Shown one piece after another: positions 1 through 14,000 of a stretch of DNA of 64,000 bases. Below the pieces are notes generated by a model that was given only the letters and a program-made list of their open reading frames with translations, had not been told where the DNA came from and searched no databases. The DNA lies in NCBI RefSeq assembly GCF_003945595.2, contig NW_024104293.1:616501-680500 (forward strand), given 5' to 3'. Origin of the DNA: Pipra filicauda. Lineage: Eukaryota; Chordata; Aves; Passeriformes; Pipridae. Made by a program: the position numbers and the translations under genes. Within the stretch, counting starts at the first letter, position 1. Every line of letters begins with the position of its first letter.

Positions 1-3000
1 TTCCTCAGTGCTGAACTCCAGATGTGAATGTGTCTTGGGTACAGTGTTTGGGGGCTTCTGAGCAACCAAGTTCCCCTAAATGTGCTAGAATGGTATGTAG
101 AAAATGTGTGTAGAATATTCAGTACCCCTGCTGTTAGTGTTTCCTACTGCTTTCCCCTGCCCTGGATCAGCATGGGTATACTTAAATAAAGACAAATAAA
201 CAAAAAGCCCACTGAGGTATTATAAGTTTTTCTTGAAGTTAACTGTTTTGAGGAAAATCTACTGTAGTGGTTGCTGGATGTTGCTTTGAAGTTCCTACTG
301 GGTGTGAGTCTTGCCAAATATTGCAATTGCTAAAGTACAATTTCAAGTGTGTTTGACTTTTAGTATGCTAGCATAGGAAATTTACCTTTCCTACCCAAAA
401 TGAAAAATTTTCTACATTTAATAACCCTAGTTTTCTTTCTGAAAGGGAATTTATTCTGGCAGTGCCCTTGATGAGCCTTGGGATCAGTCACCTCCTGCTG
501 AGGCGGGTTAAGGCTGCATGCGCTTTTCATTGTGGTACAATTTCTGCATACACCTCCTGGGAAGAGAAGTGCAGGGATATAAATTCCTGCTTGGAGTGAA
601 GCTATCCTGACCATTTAGTATGATTTTTAGTTTGTAGAATCACAGAACAAGTGGTTGGATTCTGATTGCTTTCGTAAGCCCAGCTGCCTGGATTCATTGC
701 CCATTTTAGTCCTGTAAATCCTCAATTCCTTATCAGGGGAGCTGTGTTACTGAGATTTGCAGGGGGAACTGTTGCAGCTGCTGGTGCTTAGGGCTGCCAG
801 GGGAAAACCGGGTGAAGTTCCCCTCCAGGCACGGTGGAGAGCAGAGTGTTGTGTTCAGAGCTAGTTTTATGAGGTCTGGGGTTTTCCACGTTTTTTTGGT
901 GAACTTGTGCTGTTGTAAATCATGGCTGGCTCATGCTCACTGTGAAAATGAGAGAGGTGTGGTGCAAGTGAGGCTTGACTTTGACTTTCAGAAACAGAGT
1001 GTGTTAGCTGGGTAACACAAAACTGCTGCTTTGGAAACTTGGGCTTAATTTTATTTGCTTATCTGGGCTTGATTATGAAGCTTATTAGCAAACCCCTGCT
1101 TCTGTAGAACAGATATTGCCCTGTTGGAGATGCAACGTGGTGTATGCAGAACTAAAATTTGTTATTAGTTATTTAGTTATTAAAATATGCTAATGATAAC
1201 AGAACTGAAGAATAGATATTGGAACAGAAACGAGCTGTTTTGGGGATGACAGTAAAATGGATCCATTTGTTTAGTGATACCCAAATGGAGGTTGAAGTGA
1301 GGTGCAACAAGAGGAAAACTTGAATAGAATAGTTAACCAGAGAGGTTGTATGATCTTTTCTTGTAGGATTTTAACATCAAATTAAGCAAACTTGTTCTGG
1401 CGCCGAAGGCTGAGTGGGGCTGCATGATCTTTTGGTGTACCTTTCAGCCTCCCAGTGTGATGGGTTAAACCACTTGAAAATGCGTATGGGAGAAACATCC
1501 CGATATTTGTGGGGTTTCCTTTCCTGCAGTGTTTGGGGAACGGCTTGTTTACTTTTTCTGCTTTGGGAAAACTTAATTGATCAAAAATGCTAAAAACTTG
1601 GAAATGGAAAGATGAAATGTGGTTTTCTTGTCTTCCTTGGCTAAATCTAGTGGTTCATTCCAGGCTAAAAGTAGTGTGTGAGTTCCAGCAAACCAGGAGT
1701 TTATATACTCCCAGGTTCTTAAGAAAAGAAAACTTGCCTTTGCCATCTGCGAGTACTTAAATTTTAATATATCTAATACCTTCAGAACTTCAAAAGAAAG
1801 TCCTGGCTACTGTGTTTTAAAGTTTTGAAGCTTTTCAAGTTCATGAATAAAATGAAAATTCCTTTAGGTGTCAGACTGTTTTACTGAGTTGAGCGGAAGG
1901 CTTTTGTATTTGAGTCTCAAGTTTGACTGAAGCACGGGACTGAGTTTATATTTGGTTAGGAAATTATAAAGAGTAGCTATCACAGTATATATGAAGATGG
2001 TATGTCATCTAATGGGAATGCTTGAAATACAGTTTTTTTGAACTATGGTTTGTGCTTATTTGGCTTTGGACCAACAGACTTGGGGAAACTTGAATTGAAG
2101 ACTGAACTTCTGATCCAGCTGGGCAAGGAGGTACTTGAGGATATTCTTGAAATGATGAAGTGTGTAAGCAAGCTGTACCATGTCTCCTGGCAGGCAGTGG
2201 TTTTTGACCCAGAATGAGTCGTTTTAATGGAAATTCAGTATGCGGCGGTGCAAGAAAATACAAAAAAAGCTTGTTAAAATGCTTGACAATAAAAGGAACC
2301 ATTGGCACTGTCAGAAACTCTTATCACTTTTCAGTGAATGCCAGTCTGTGCCTACAGGAGTCTCTGAGCACCAGCAAAGGCTCCTTGGTGCAGTCTGTTC
2401 CAGTAACAGGTAATACATCTTTTCTCTCGAGGTGCTACTGGTGCAGAACAAGTGTGGTACCCAGGCTGCCCCCTCTTATCCTGGCTTAGGATGTGTCTGT
2501 TTTAAATAAAGGTTGGTTTGAGGTGGAAATGAGACACAGCATGCTAATGTTAGACCTACTTTACTAATTCTGTGGCCTCTAGGAAGTATTGAAATAATTT
2601 CCATGCATTTTATTAAAAATTAAAGTAATAATCCCCTCAGTGTAGCTTGTTGCAAGCTTATAAAATATAAAAGATTGTTTGCATTATGGCTCCTGAAGAG
2701 ATTGGTGCTAAAGGCTCTTGTTCTGTAAGCCCGTGAGTATTCTCCTCCAGAAAAGGAATTTTTAAAATAAGTCTTTTTGGTAGAAGTTCAGTTCCAGCAT
2801 ATTATTAGGGCTGTGCATTTAGAGAGCATCTGCTAGCAGTTGCAGTGATGGTTGAGGCTCTCTTTCATATGAATTTTCTAGGCAACAGTGAGGCAAAACT
2901 TTATGAAAAAAAAGCCTTTATAGTGGTGCTATTTGTATTTCCCCCTCTAAAAATTAGCACTTAACATAGTGGAAGGTAGTTCTGCACAAGTAGTTTTCAG

Positions 3001-5036
3001 AGGAGCAGTTCTTGGCTTCTAAAGGGCAGAGTCTTAATGCGTGCAGGAGAATTTCGGGCTCGTGTTTGCTGGGGCAGTACTGTGTGTCCTGTTCGGGCTG
3101 AGCCGCTCAGCAGGATCCGTGGCTTTGGCAACACAGCTCGTGTTCTCAGCTCAAAGCAGACGTTTGCACAACTGGCAGGTAGATGTTTAAAGTGTGAGCC
3201 AGACTGCAGGAACTTGGCTGGCTGTTCAAAAAAGAGAGTCTCCAGCACCTGAGCAAGTCAGCTTTTCCTTCTGAGCAGTGGCTTCGCAAACCTGGCTCAG
3301 CTTTGTGCCTGACTGGACTGGCAGGTCAGCGTTGGAGAGGCTCCCGAGGCACCCAGAGGTGGCTGCCGTCCTTCCTCGGCTCCTCTTAGCTCCCTGGGGG
3401 ACAAGATCTGCTCTTTCTGGCTGCAGCGATGGGGAGACAGCTTTTGGACAAGGAAGAAATGTTTCTTGGGCTTTCTGTGTTCTCATGACACAATAGCTAA
3501 ATTTTTGCTCACTTGTCTCAATAATAGGTTATCTCTTCTTCCAGTGCTCTCTGCTGTTAGGAGTTAAAAAATCATTAGCACCTTATTGAAATAAATAAAG
3601 AGAAGTTGTCTTAAAGATATTAAACTTGTGAAGCAGGTGACGAAGATACAGATTTCCTTCTGTCACCAGTTAACATATTCTTGACTTAATTAAATCTCTG
3701 GGAGCATCCCACTGCTTCTTGGATGATATGCAGTGGCCTTGGTGAGCTGCTATAGATATTTCTTGTATTTAATAAACAGATATTTTGTGAGGGGACTTTC
3801 TCCTAATGATGCGTATCCTATTCTGATATCTTTTTAATCCTCATGTGGATCTCAAAACCTTCCCAGTAATTTGTGGCCAGTAGGTAGAACCCAGAACAAC
3901 CTGAAAAGCTGTTTTTACAGTCACCACATCATAATGGCAAGAGAAAGTATATGCTGGTTTCTGAAGCCTCTTTAGGGATTAGGTGGTGCTTTCTCCTGGT
4001 TCCCTGTTCTTTCCCAAGCTGGCACCTGACATTGATGTTAGTCACAGTGCAGCTTTCATCTAGTTTTTTTGCTGAGGCGGGTGAAGCAAGCATTTAATGT
4101 GCCAGGAGGATTCCACATCTAGTGTGGGAAAATTGCACTCTGCACGTCTGTGCCACCATTTGAATGCAGCAAAAGCATAGGGATATGTTCCACCCAAACC
4201 CAGCCTTGTGTCCCCTCTGCCAGCCCTGAGTTAATTCTGTGTCGCTCAAACAGGCCAGCAGTGCTGCTCCTTGAAATTCTATGTATTGCTGACACAGTGA
4301 TTAATTGTAGCATCTCCATTGCCTGTTTCATCCAGACATTGACCATTCCTAAATACTTATTTATTGAGGATTGTATCCTAATATTCCTTTGCTTGAGAAA
4401 CTTTTTGCCAGCCTGCACCAGCAGTGGGGATTTGCAGAGGATGTTCAGTGCAGGAGTCACCTGTAGTTGCCATTTTTTCCTGTATGTGCTGTATGTTTTT
4501 TTACTTGAAAACCTGATCAAAGCATGACTTTAGGGAAGCAGTTCAAGGAAGAGGTAACTGGGGAAGCCATAGTCTTTATCACTTCTCACTAAGGAAAACT
4601 AGTGCAGCACAGAGGCAGGAGGGCTCTACCAATGTGCTGACAGGCACTGATGGGAGTTTGCTTTGCTCTCACCGTTGGCTACTGCATTTCACATGTGACA
4701 ACTTAAAGTTAATATCGAATTCCCAGGTCAGGTAAGTGGTATCACTGATGTTGGCAGGATGCTACTGCCACGTAAAGCTTGAAATATAAAGTATAATGTA
4801 ACTGGTTTTTAGGTTGTAGTTTTTTGAAAAGAGGCTTAAGCAGGGAAAAGTGAACAGTGCTTTATGGGATGAGCTAGAAGCAGTCACACTGTTGAGCAGC
4901 AATAGCTCAAATCCATGGGATGAACCAGAGCAGTGTGGGTTGTAAAGCAGACCGCCATTGCGTGAATGTGCTTTAGCATAATTCAATTATTTTGATCAGT
5001 CAGTTTCTAATTTATTGTTTTATTGCTTTCTTACAG
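1..5036 (+). other. SMG7 intron 1 (3' part), no coding exon seen
   Basis: This AT-rich stretch lies upstream of the first recognisable SMG7 exon in the window and ends in the acceptor at 5031-5036. The exon that should encode the first ten residues, including the start codon, was looked for and not found, so it is presumably upstream of the window. Open frames here, including a pair on opposite strands at about 4119-4527, show no family resemblance and no convincing splice context. I see no RNA gene. Confidence 0.7.
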
Positions 5037-5068
5037 GCAGGCAGAAGTCCTGAAGGCTGACATGACAG
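5037..5068 (+). CDS. SMG7: SMG7 coding exon 2
   Basis: This 32-nt exon is bounded by ttacag and gtaatt. It encodes the end of R10 through T20 (QAEVLKADMT) plus the first base of D21. Confidence 0.9.
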
Positions 5069-8000
5069 GTAATTGCCTCGATTATATAATTGATCTATTT
5101 GATTCTATTTGATTCCTGGGTTTGTTTTCCTTTTGTGTTCCTTATGCTTATCCTAAGAATTCTGTGGAAAGTGTGCGACTTCATATTAAAGGCTTGTCCT
5201 CTCTATGTAAGTAAATAGCATTTTACCAATTGTGCCCCTCTTGCCTGTGTCTAAAATGTATTTTTAAAGTTGACTTTGGATGTTCTAAACATTTGGAGAT
5301 GGAGGTCATGCCTCTGCTCCTCTCTGAGATTCCTGCCTGGACTAGCACAGGGACTGCTGTACTTGGGATTAGCCAGGATCTGGGTGGTTTTGAGGAACCT
5401 TGGTGGTGGAAGTGCTGATCTGAGCATTACCCCACGTGTTGTGAAAGTGCAGCCCTGCACACTACGAAATGCTACAAGCTATGATTTAAGTTGTTTATAT
5501 TAAGGCATCAGCTTCACAGTACAAGCAGTTCCCTTAATGAACCTCTGCTCAGGTGTGCTTTGCCATGTGAATGTAGCAGGTTGATGTGTAGTCCCCACAG
5601 GAATATTAAAACTACCTAGATCCACCTAACACATCTGGATGGTTTCCCTGGGGTGAGGCCCATCCCTGTGCTCCTGCAGCCCCAGCCCAGGTGATTTGCC
5701 AAGGCACAGGAAATTGGACTCTGTAACTCCAGATAGCAGGGAGCAGTGTCTGCTCACTCTCACCCTCCCTCCCTGATGGAAAGCAGATGGCTACCAGAGA
5801 GTTAGGAAATGGCAGGCATGCAGGAATACTTGCCCACAGTGTTCTCCTAAATACCAACAGCATGTGTCCAGGGACTGTCCTGTTTTGCATCCCTCTATGG
5901 ATTTATTTTCTGTGAATTTTTTCAGGCTATGCTGGAAGTTTTTCTAAATTCATCCAGTGGCAAGGAGTTCTGCAGCTTAATGACTCCTGTCTGTTTTGGT
6001 TTTTAACTTGCCAGCTGCTGACTTAGCTCACGTCTAGTTCTGGTGTCGTAGGAGACTGATCAGTTAATCAGTGATCACTCAGCCCCCAACCCATCTGTAG
6101 TTCTTGTATTTCACTATTCTGATGAATCTCTGATAAAAGCAGGTGTTTGGTTTTGTGTCTTACACTGAGCTCTGTTCTTGCATTTGGTAGGTGAGTGAAA
6201 AATCCGAGTAACAACATAAATTTGAGTGCTACAAAACCTGTTGTGTCTTTTTTTTTTTCTTTGTTGCTCAGATTCGAAGCTGGGTCCAGCAGAAGTCTGG
6301 ACGTCCAGACAGGCTCTACAGGACTTATATCAAAAAATGCTAGTGACCGATTTGGAATATGCTTTAGATAAAAAAGTGGAGCAGGACCTGTAAGTACCTC
6401 AGTACATTTTTGTGTATATATATGTAATTTGGGCTGATGAGCAGGAAGCCCTGAGACTTCCCGAAAAGTGAGTGTATCCTGTGAAATGGTTGTCTTATTT
6501 CCTTTAAAATGAGAGCTGTGTGAGAATGCACTGCAGAGCCAGTGAAGAGCATTCAGTAGGTTAGTATTTTACCTCTGGCAATTTAGTAGCAGCCAAGTCA
6601 TGCAGAAGTGGGTTTTGAAGAGCCAGATGGAGGGGAGAGAGCTAAGGAACATCAGTCTGTGGTGCTGTCAGGGAAGGGCTGAAGGCTGCAGTTTCCAGAA
6701 AGAAGAAAGTTTGCCTGGTGTAATCACCTGGAGCTTTGAGCAAGGTCTAACAGGAGTTGGGTAGCTGCTCAAGACTCTCATTTTAAGCCTTCTTACGTAT
6801 TGCTGAGCAGAGGGAGGAATATCAGGGGAAAACTTAGTGGGGTGCTCATGGCACCTTAAGAATCAGGAAAAGATCCTGCTGGGTTTCCTCCATGCCCTGA
6901 GTCCATTCCCTGGTATTTAAGATGCAGACATGGGTTGTAACAAGCTTAGTTAAGTGAAGCATGTGGTTTTTCCAGCACTGAGAGAAGTGAGATAAGTAGG
7001 CTGGCTGAGTTGTCCTGTCCATGCCTGCAGTTACTGAATGATTTTTTAACCCTCACCTCTACACCCCACATCTTGTTTTAGAGAGTAAGTTCTATGCTGC
7101 TTAAACCAGAACAATTACAAGCAAATATTATTGTTGTTACAGTGTTACTTGTATATATACACATGTATATGTATGTTAGCATATACACATATATCAGCAT
7201 ATAGATGTGAGAGGTGAGGAGAGGTGGTTATTCCGTATTTAACATTGTATCTCATTTGAATGTTCCCTGAATTTGCATATTCTTCATGTCTGATGCTATG
7301 TAATTAAACACTTCTTTCCTGTTGCTTATGTCATCTACGTAAGACGCTTCCAAATTAAAAAGGAAAACCGTTTTTCTTGTTTTCAGTTGGAATCATGCCT
7401 TTAAAAATCAGATCACGACGCTACAGGGTCAGGCGAAAAACAGAGCAAATCCAAATCGGAGCGAAGTTCAGGCGAACCTTTCTCTGTTCCTAGAGGCAGC
7501 TAGTGGCTTCTACACACAGGTGAGTTGCAGTAAGTAGAGGAAGGGTGGGAGGGTCAGTTTTAGGGGGGTAAGGTCTGTTCTTTTTCCTTAGCATAGGAAA
7601 CTATTGCTGTACAGGCTCGAGCAGTGCACCTCACTGAGCTGGTGCTCTCAGCAGGACATGGCTGCGAAGCTGGTCATGTGCTTTCTTTTGATCAGCTGTA
7701 GTCTTGAACTGGAACTTCTGTGCATCTGCTAGGTGTTTTGGTACAATTCAAGTTCCCCTCTAAGAGAACCTTATTTAAAACCTAAACCCCACTGTTTCGG
7801 TAAGGTCGAAGGTCCGTTTCTTACTGTACTGTGCTGTGACTGCTCAGTGAGCATAAAGCAGCAGGAAGGGGTAGAACAATCCTTCCTCGCTCTGGTCTCT
7901 GGCTTTCTGACTGTGCATCTATTGCCTTCTTGAGCTTCTTTATATGTGAATCCTCCAGCTGTTAGGAGGTCTAGCCTTCCTTGGCTCTCCAGGCCTTCGT

Positions 8001-11000
8001 GGAGCCCTTTACTCTGGTCTCTGCAGTGAGTGCAGAATTTTGTCTTCTAATTGTAATGTCTGCGAGTAACAATGACACTAAAAAAAACCCAAGCCCAACA
8101 AACATGTTAGCTGATGATTTCGTTGGTACTCTTAGTTCTTTTTTTTTCTGCCACTTCTCTAAAACTTCCCATTCAGCTTCTCATTACTGTGTATGTATTT
8201 GTGGGACATTCCTTTCATTCCCTATATAGTGAAGGATAAGCAAAGATAATCAGTTTGTTCTTGGACTGAGTTACTCAAGTACAGAACTAAGTGCAGAAAA
8301 TGTAGATGCACAGGATGTGTGTGATGGCCTGATGTTTTTCTGTGTCCCTTTCTTGTAACTCCTAACACTGAGGATGGGCAGTTTTTTAAGAACGTGTCCA
8401 TGCTACATACATATTTAAATTCAGCTTTATTTTCTCAATAATACCTGACTTAGTGCCCACCACAGTTGTACACTGAAGTAGGGTGGTTGTACCTAAGAGT
8501 ATTATGTAGCATTTACAATACGTAATGTCTTGCTGTTTTTTTGATCAAGACTCCCAAGTTTACAAGCCTTCAGTCTTAATTCTATGTTTTTGTTAACATT
8601 TACTTAGAATTTTATACTTTGGCTCTAGAAACTTTTCTTCCCCTTAAGCAAAACAATTGTTGAGTGCTCTTGTGATAAGTATATTTTGTGAAAATTTCAG
8701 TTAATCGCAAAAGGGATGCAATTCCTGTTCCTTACGTATTTTTGCCCACACTCTTTCCGATGTTAGATTACAGCTTGTAGATTATGGAGAATAAGAGTCA
8801 CTGTGTGATAAGAGCCTTATTAAAGATAATTTGCCTTTCCTTCCCTTTCCCCCCTCGTTTGGTGTGTGCTTCAGCAACACTGTGGTTGCCGAATCCTCTC
8901 TCTCAGGTAGTGGTCTGACTAAACTTTCTGTCACGGCTGGTTTGCACTGCCTTCAGGTTACAGCACTCACAATAGGTCATTCTTACTGTACCAATTCCCA
9001 GTTTGATTCCAGACATCTGCAAGGCCACCCCACGTGTTTTTACAGAATCCTCGTGGTTACCCTTTTTCCCCTTCAGTATTGTTTCTTGAAAGCTGCTTAT
9101 TTGACAGCCTGTGGCATGTTTGCTAAGGGTTTTCTACCATCTCCACCATTTGTCTTGCAAAAGCCTTGTTCTTCCCGGCAGTGGATCAGGGAATTTTGCT
9201 CTTCTGAAGTTTGACACCATAGACTGGCTTTTTTTTCTCTGTTTGCTGTGATGTTCATCATCCCATTTTCAGTCTGAAGACTCGGCTCAGCCGAGATACC
9301 TGCTCTCCAGCTGAGAGACCTGCGTGAACGACATCTTTGAAAGAGAGCATGAGTTCTCTTAATTCAGCATGTTGGAAGATGTCAAGTTTCTCTTTTTTAT
9401 CCAGCTTTCATCTATGAGATCCCTCTTCGTCAGGGATTTTTGTCTACTGTGTAAAAGACAGAGCAAAAGAGGGAGGGAGGTGTAACACAAACCTCTCTCT
9501 GCAGCAAGCAAAAGCATCGCGTAGTGTGTTTAGCTGTTGACAGAGTGTGCATCTCTGGGCTTTCTCTGTGCCTTTATCTGGAAGTGGAACCCTGCTGCAG
9601 GGCTGTTTTATTTGGAGACTGAGCATGTTCCCAGCTGGGAGAAAGTCTGTCACTTCTTACCTGCATTTTTAACCCTGTAACTCAGCAGAACAAACACTTT
9701 TCATCACTCCCTCATTACTGTTTCTTTCCAGAGTATTTGCTGGAGTCCATTAAAAAAAAATTCAAAAGCACTAATTGGAAGGGCAGAGTTCAGGTTTTAA
9801 TTCAGTCAGCTTTTGAGATACTTGATCAAGTAGCTGGTATCTTGTTCCTTGAAAGAGTCTCACTATTGACTTACCACAAATATTTACTGACAGCTCAGCC
9901 ACTGAACTGTTCCTATTGCCTCATTGCTTACAAATTTGGTATTGTTCCAGCTCCTCTCTAAAGTTTAAGTTGGGATAGTGCTGTTTCTTACATTGGAACA
10001 AGCTGATTTGGGGGTTGAAGGACATTCTTTTCTATTATTTTCAAAGAATAGTGTCACTTCATCAAGGTATAAAACCCATGGTGTTCCTCTTGAGTGCCCA
10101 ACTTAAAAACAATCAAAACAAAAAAAAATGATAAAACCACAAAACCCAACAAGATTTGTAGACCTCTCATAGCCCATCTCCATCCTTGGTGGTTTAAATA
10201 TCACGAGGACTGAGTTGCTTACTGGTTTGGGATGGACAACTCTTTCTTCTCTTCCCAGTTCTGGGCAGACTACTGTACTATGGAGCTCGAGGATTTCCAT
10301 ATGGAAAATGTAATTTGAAGTCTCACTTGTTTACACTGTTTAGCTAATCTGTGCCTCCAAGTGATGCTCTGTTAGTTTTGTTACTTGCTTCTATGCTTTT
10401 CTGGTGACTGTCTCTAGTTGCTGCTAAACTCGACCTGTTTTTGTAGTTATTACAGGAATTGTGCACAGTTTTTAATGTAGACTTGCCGTGTCGTGTAAAG
10501 TCTTCCCAGCTGGGAATCATTAGCAATAAACAGACGCACACCAGCGCCATAGTGAAGCCACAATCCAGCTCCTGCTCTTACATCTGCCAGCACTGCCTTG
10601 TTCACCTTGGAGATATTGGTGAGTTGGGGAGGGAAAAAGAGGTGGGATGTTGAGTTCTACCTGTGTTCAGCTCTCCTGAGAGGGATCTTCACATAGCATG
10701 GCCAACTGCTGGAGCAAGTGTGCTCCAAATTAGTAGCCACTTGATGATTGTGCCTTTTGGTGGTTGCTGAAAGGGGAAAGAGCTGGAAAGAAATGCTGTT
10801 AGAGTTTTCTAATGTGTGTTAACACATTAACACATGGCCACAGTTAACCACTGGCTTTCTGCTAGAATCTGTCTTGTAGTGTTCTAGTCATGTTCTAGCT
10901 GGTAGGCACAGGGAAATGTTGAAAGCAGTAATTATTATAAAAGCTTGTTGCAGCAGGCTAGCACACTTCTCCATTCCAGAACATCAACATCTTAGATACA

Positions 11001-14000
11001 AGGGCAACAGTTAGAAATCCAGACTCTCATAAACCAGGTTTCTTTTTTAGATTAAGTACAACAGGTTTATTTTTTTCTTGATTTGAGTAGAACTGTGTGT
11101 TGTAGAAAGTTCTCTTTTCACAGGAATCTGCAGCTGCTTTTGGAACAACCTAAAAGCAGATCTAGTTGGTGATTGTGCAAATGGGGATGAAAAACATTTG
11201 TAGCTCTCTGGCTGTGGTGCTGTCACACCTTTGTAGTTAAGAACTGCTAAGCTGTAACACTGGGTCTGAGGCAAAACAACTACCTCAAAATTCAACAACC
11301 ACCTCAAGATTCAAATCCTGGTGCTGTTTGGTGTCATTGTATGTTCCTCTGACATTTATTCCTAAAATAATAGTAAAATGCTCTTCAGGTAAACTGGGTT
11401 ATATCAGAGTAAGTGCAGGAGAGTTTGATTTTATGCCTCAACTTGGTTTTTTTTGCTATTTCCTTAGCTCGCTATAGGAATCAGACCAGCCAGGCAGAGT
11501 CGTACTATAGACATGCAGCTCAGCTTGTCCCTTCCAATGGTGAGTCTGGGATACCTTTTCAGTTCTTAATTCCAAAGAAGGGTTTGGGGTATAGCTTTTC
11601 CTGTGTGGCAGTTGGAAACCCGGACTTTTATATAAATCTCCTTCCCCAAATTCTCCAAACAACCATGCAACAAAGCCTGACCCACCAGTAAATCATTTAG
11701 GTAATGGTTATTTGCATGATCTGTGTCACTTGTCTCCTTTTTGGGAAGTTTTAGAAACAAAGAAGGTAATACACAGCTTTGCTGCTGCTGTTCTGTGTTA
11801 CATGCATACATTATAAAGGACAATTAATGAAAACTTGCCTACCACCGGCATTGCTTTTTTTTTCTTTTATTGTTTATTCCCATGCCCATTTTATAAAGTT
11901 TAGTAGCTAAAATAGCATTTTTCAAGTTGCTCATGTAAGTTAATGAATTCTTTAGTTCAGGGATCTAGCTTTTCAGCTATTGGCTTAGTGACCCAAAATG
12001 TAGGGATGGTGAGAGAAGGATAAATCATTTTTCAGCCAGGCTGATGAAACCAATAATTGAATTTTTTAGCCAGTTGTGTTGTAACTGCAAAATTCTCTGT
12101 ATTCTAACTATAGAAATCTTTTATTCTCTAGGCAACAAAGTGTGAACTGTTGACAGTTAGATTTGCCTCACGAGGTAAAACTGGGCAAGATTTTGTCCAA
12201 ATAGATGGAGATGAATAAATAAGCTGGGTTTCAACAGTATTTTCTTATTTAGACAAAAACCCCAAACAAACTCAAATCACAGAAACAAACAAAACCAAAC
12301 AGAAACTTCCACAACCAATCTTTCTCCCTCCAAAAAAACCCAAACAAACCAGGAAAACCAAACAGCTACTGCACCACAAATTTAGAAGCTTTTTCATTTA
12401 CAGGTTTTTCATTGCAGATACAAGGCTGCAGTAGAAGCATCCTTAGATGGATCTGAGCCTTGTCTCTTGGAGAACTGAGGACTGTGCTCCCTTTTCAAGT
12501 GGCCACACTTACTCTGACGTCGAGCACGCTTCACTCCATGACAACTTGTCTCTTTCTCCCTCAGGTCAGCCTTATAATCAGTTGGCTATCCTAGCTTCCT
12601 CCAAAGGAGACCACTTGACCACAATTTTCTACTACTGCAGAAGCATTGCTGTGAAGTTTCCTTTCCCAGCTGCCTCCACTAACCTACAAAAAGCACTTTC
12701 TAAAGCACTGGAAAGGTGAGACTAAGGATGAATTCCTTCCACTCAGATAAGATGGAAGAGACTTTTTCCAGCTGTACCTCCCTTGCCAGAAGTTATTAAC
12801 TTTTGGTAGTAGACACAGAAGCTCTCCATCCCCTGTCCAATCAGAGCATCCTCACACAAGTGTGGAACAAAGAATAGTTTGTGATGCTCCTGGCTGTGAT
12901 TACTGAATGCAGGAAATAAGCATATTGTGCCAGCACGACAAAGTAGCTTTTCATGGACTTTCCTCCTTTATTTTGAAATAACTCTGTAATGTTATGTGCA
13001 GCTGTGTGTAACTCCAAAGACTGAAGTTGGGTATTTATGTTCTAAATGTAGTCGTGATGAGGTGAAGACTCGATGGAGCGTGTCTGACTTCATCAAGGCA
13101 TTTATTAAATTCCATGGCCATGTGTATCTGAGTAAGAGCTTGGAGAAGCTGAGCCCTCTTCGAGAAAAGCTGGAAGAACAGTTCAAGGTTAGTTTTAACA
13201 ACATATTAATTAGTATATTGAGGAGGATATTTTTAGCAGCTGAGTTCTGAAATTACAGTCCAATAATAACTCTTTCACATGCTAAAATACAGGAAGCTCA
13301 AGTAGCCAGTTAGGGAAAGTTTGCATTGCAGCTACCACTGGGTAGTTCTGATAACTTATGCCAAGAGCAGGGATTTTTCCCATTTGACGTGTGGTCTTTT
13401 CTTGGTGGAGATACAGGAGAAATCAGTGACCACTGTTGATTCTCTGCTCTTTAACCTGGGTGATTCATGGATACCTGTGAAAGCACTTGATTCATCTGGG
13501 AAGTCTTGGCTCAGTCTTGGCCTGAGGAATTTCGAGAGCTTCGTTTTTTGGATGGCATTCATTCACTTCCCCTAGTTAATAGTGCTGCTTTTAATCTGTC
13601 TCAGGCAACTTGTCTCTCCTGTTTGCCTCTAAAAAGTGTCTCAGTGAGACCTTAATTTGTGTGTAGATGTGAACTATTCAGAACACGTTTCCTCTGGAAG
13701 TTCCATGAGTTCCAGCTCATTAGGTTGGACAATACAGCAAAGAATGAAACAAGTATTTTGTAATGTATTTGTACAAGGTAATACATTTTCAAAGAGGGTG
13801 TTGTAGTGTTAGGTGCCTTTTGGAGACTGCTCTGCTTCAGCTTCTTAATTGGTGGAAAAGGAGCAGGGATTGTGGATTTGTTCAACACAGCAGTGGCTGC
13901 TTTTCAAAATTAAGGAGAAGATGGTCTTAGCAATAGAAAAACTTACAAATGTTCTTTACAGTGTCTTTTTACATTTTTTGCCTTGAATTGGGCTGCTACA

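Noticed and set aside
632..665. CR1-like tip (AGAATCACAGAAC...GGTTGGATTC)
   Set aside because: Only a few matching bases, with no CCCTTCCAACC core; too short to call. A similar fragment near 30145 was rejected for the same reason.
4119..4527. Overlapping 125- and 133-codon frames on both strands
   Set aside because: They are mirror frames with no recognisable domain and lie deep in SMG7 intron 1; most likely chance.
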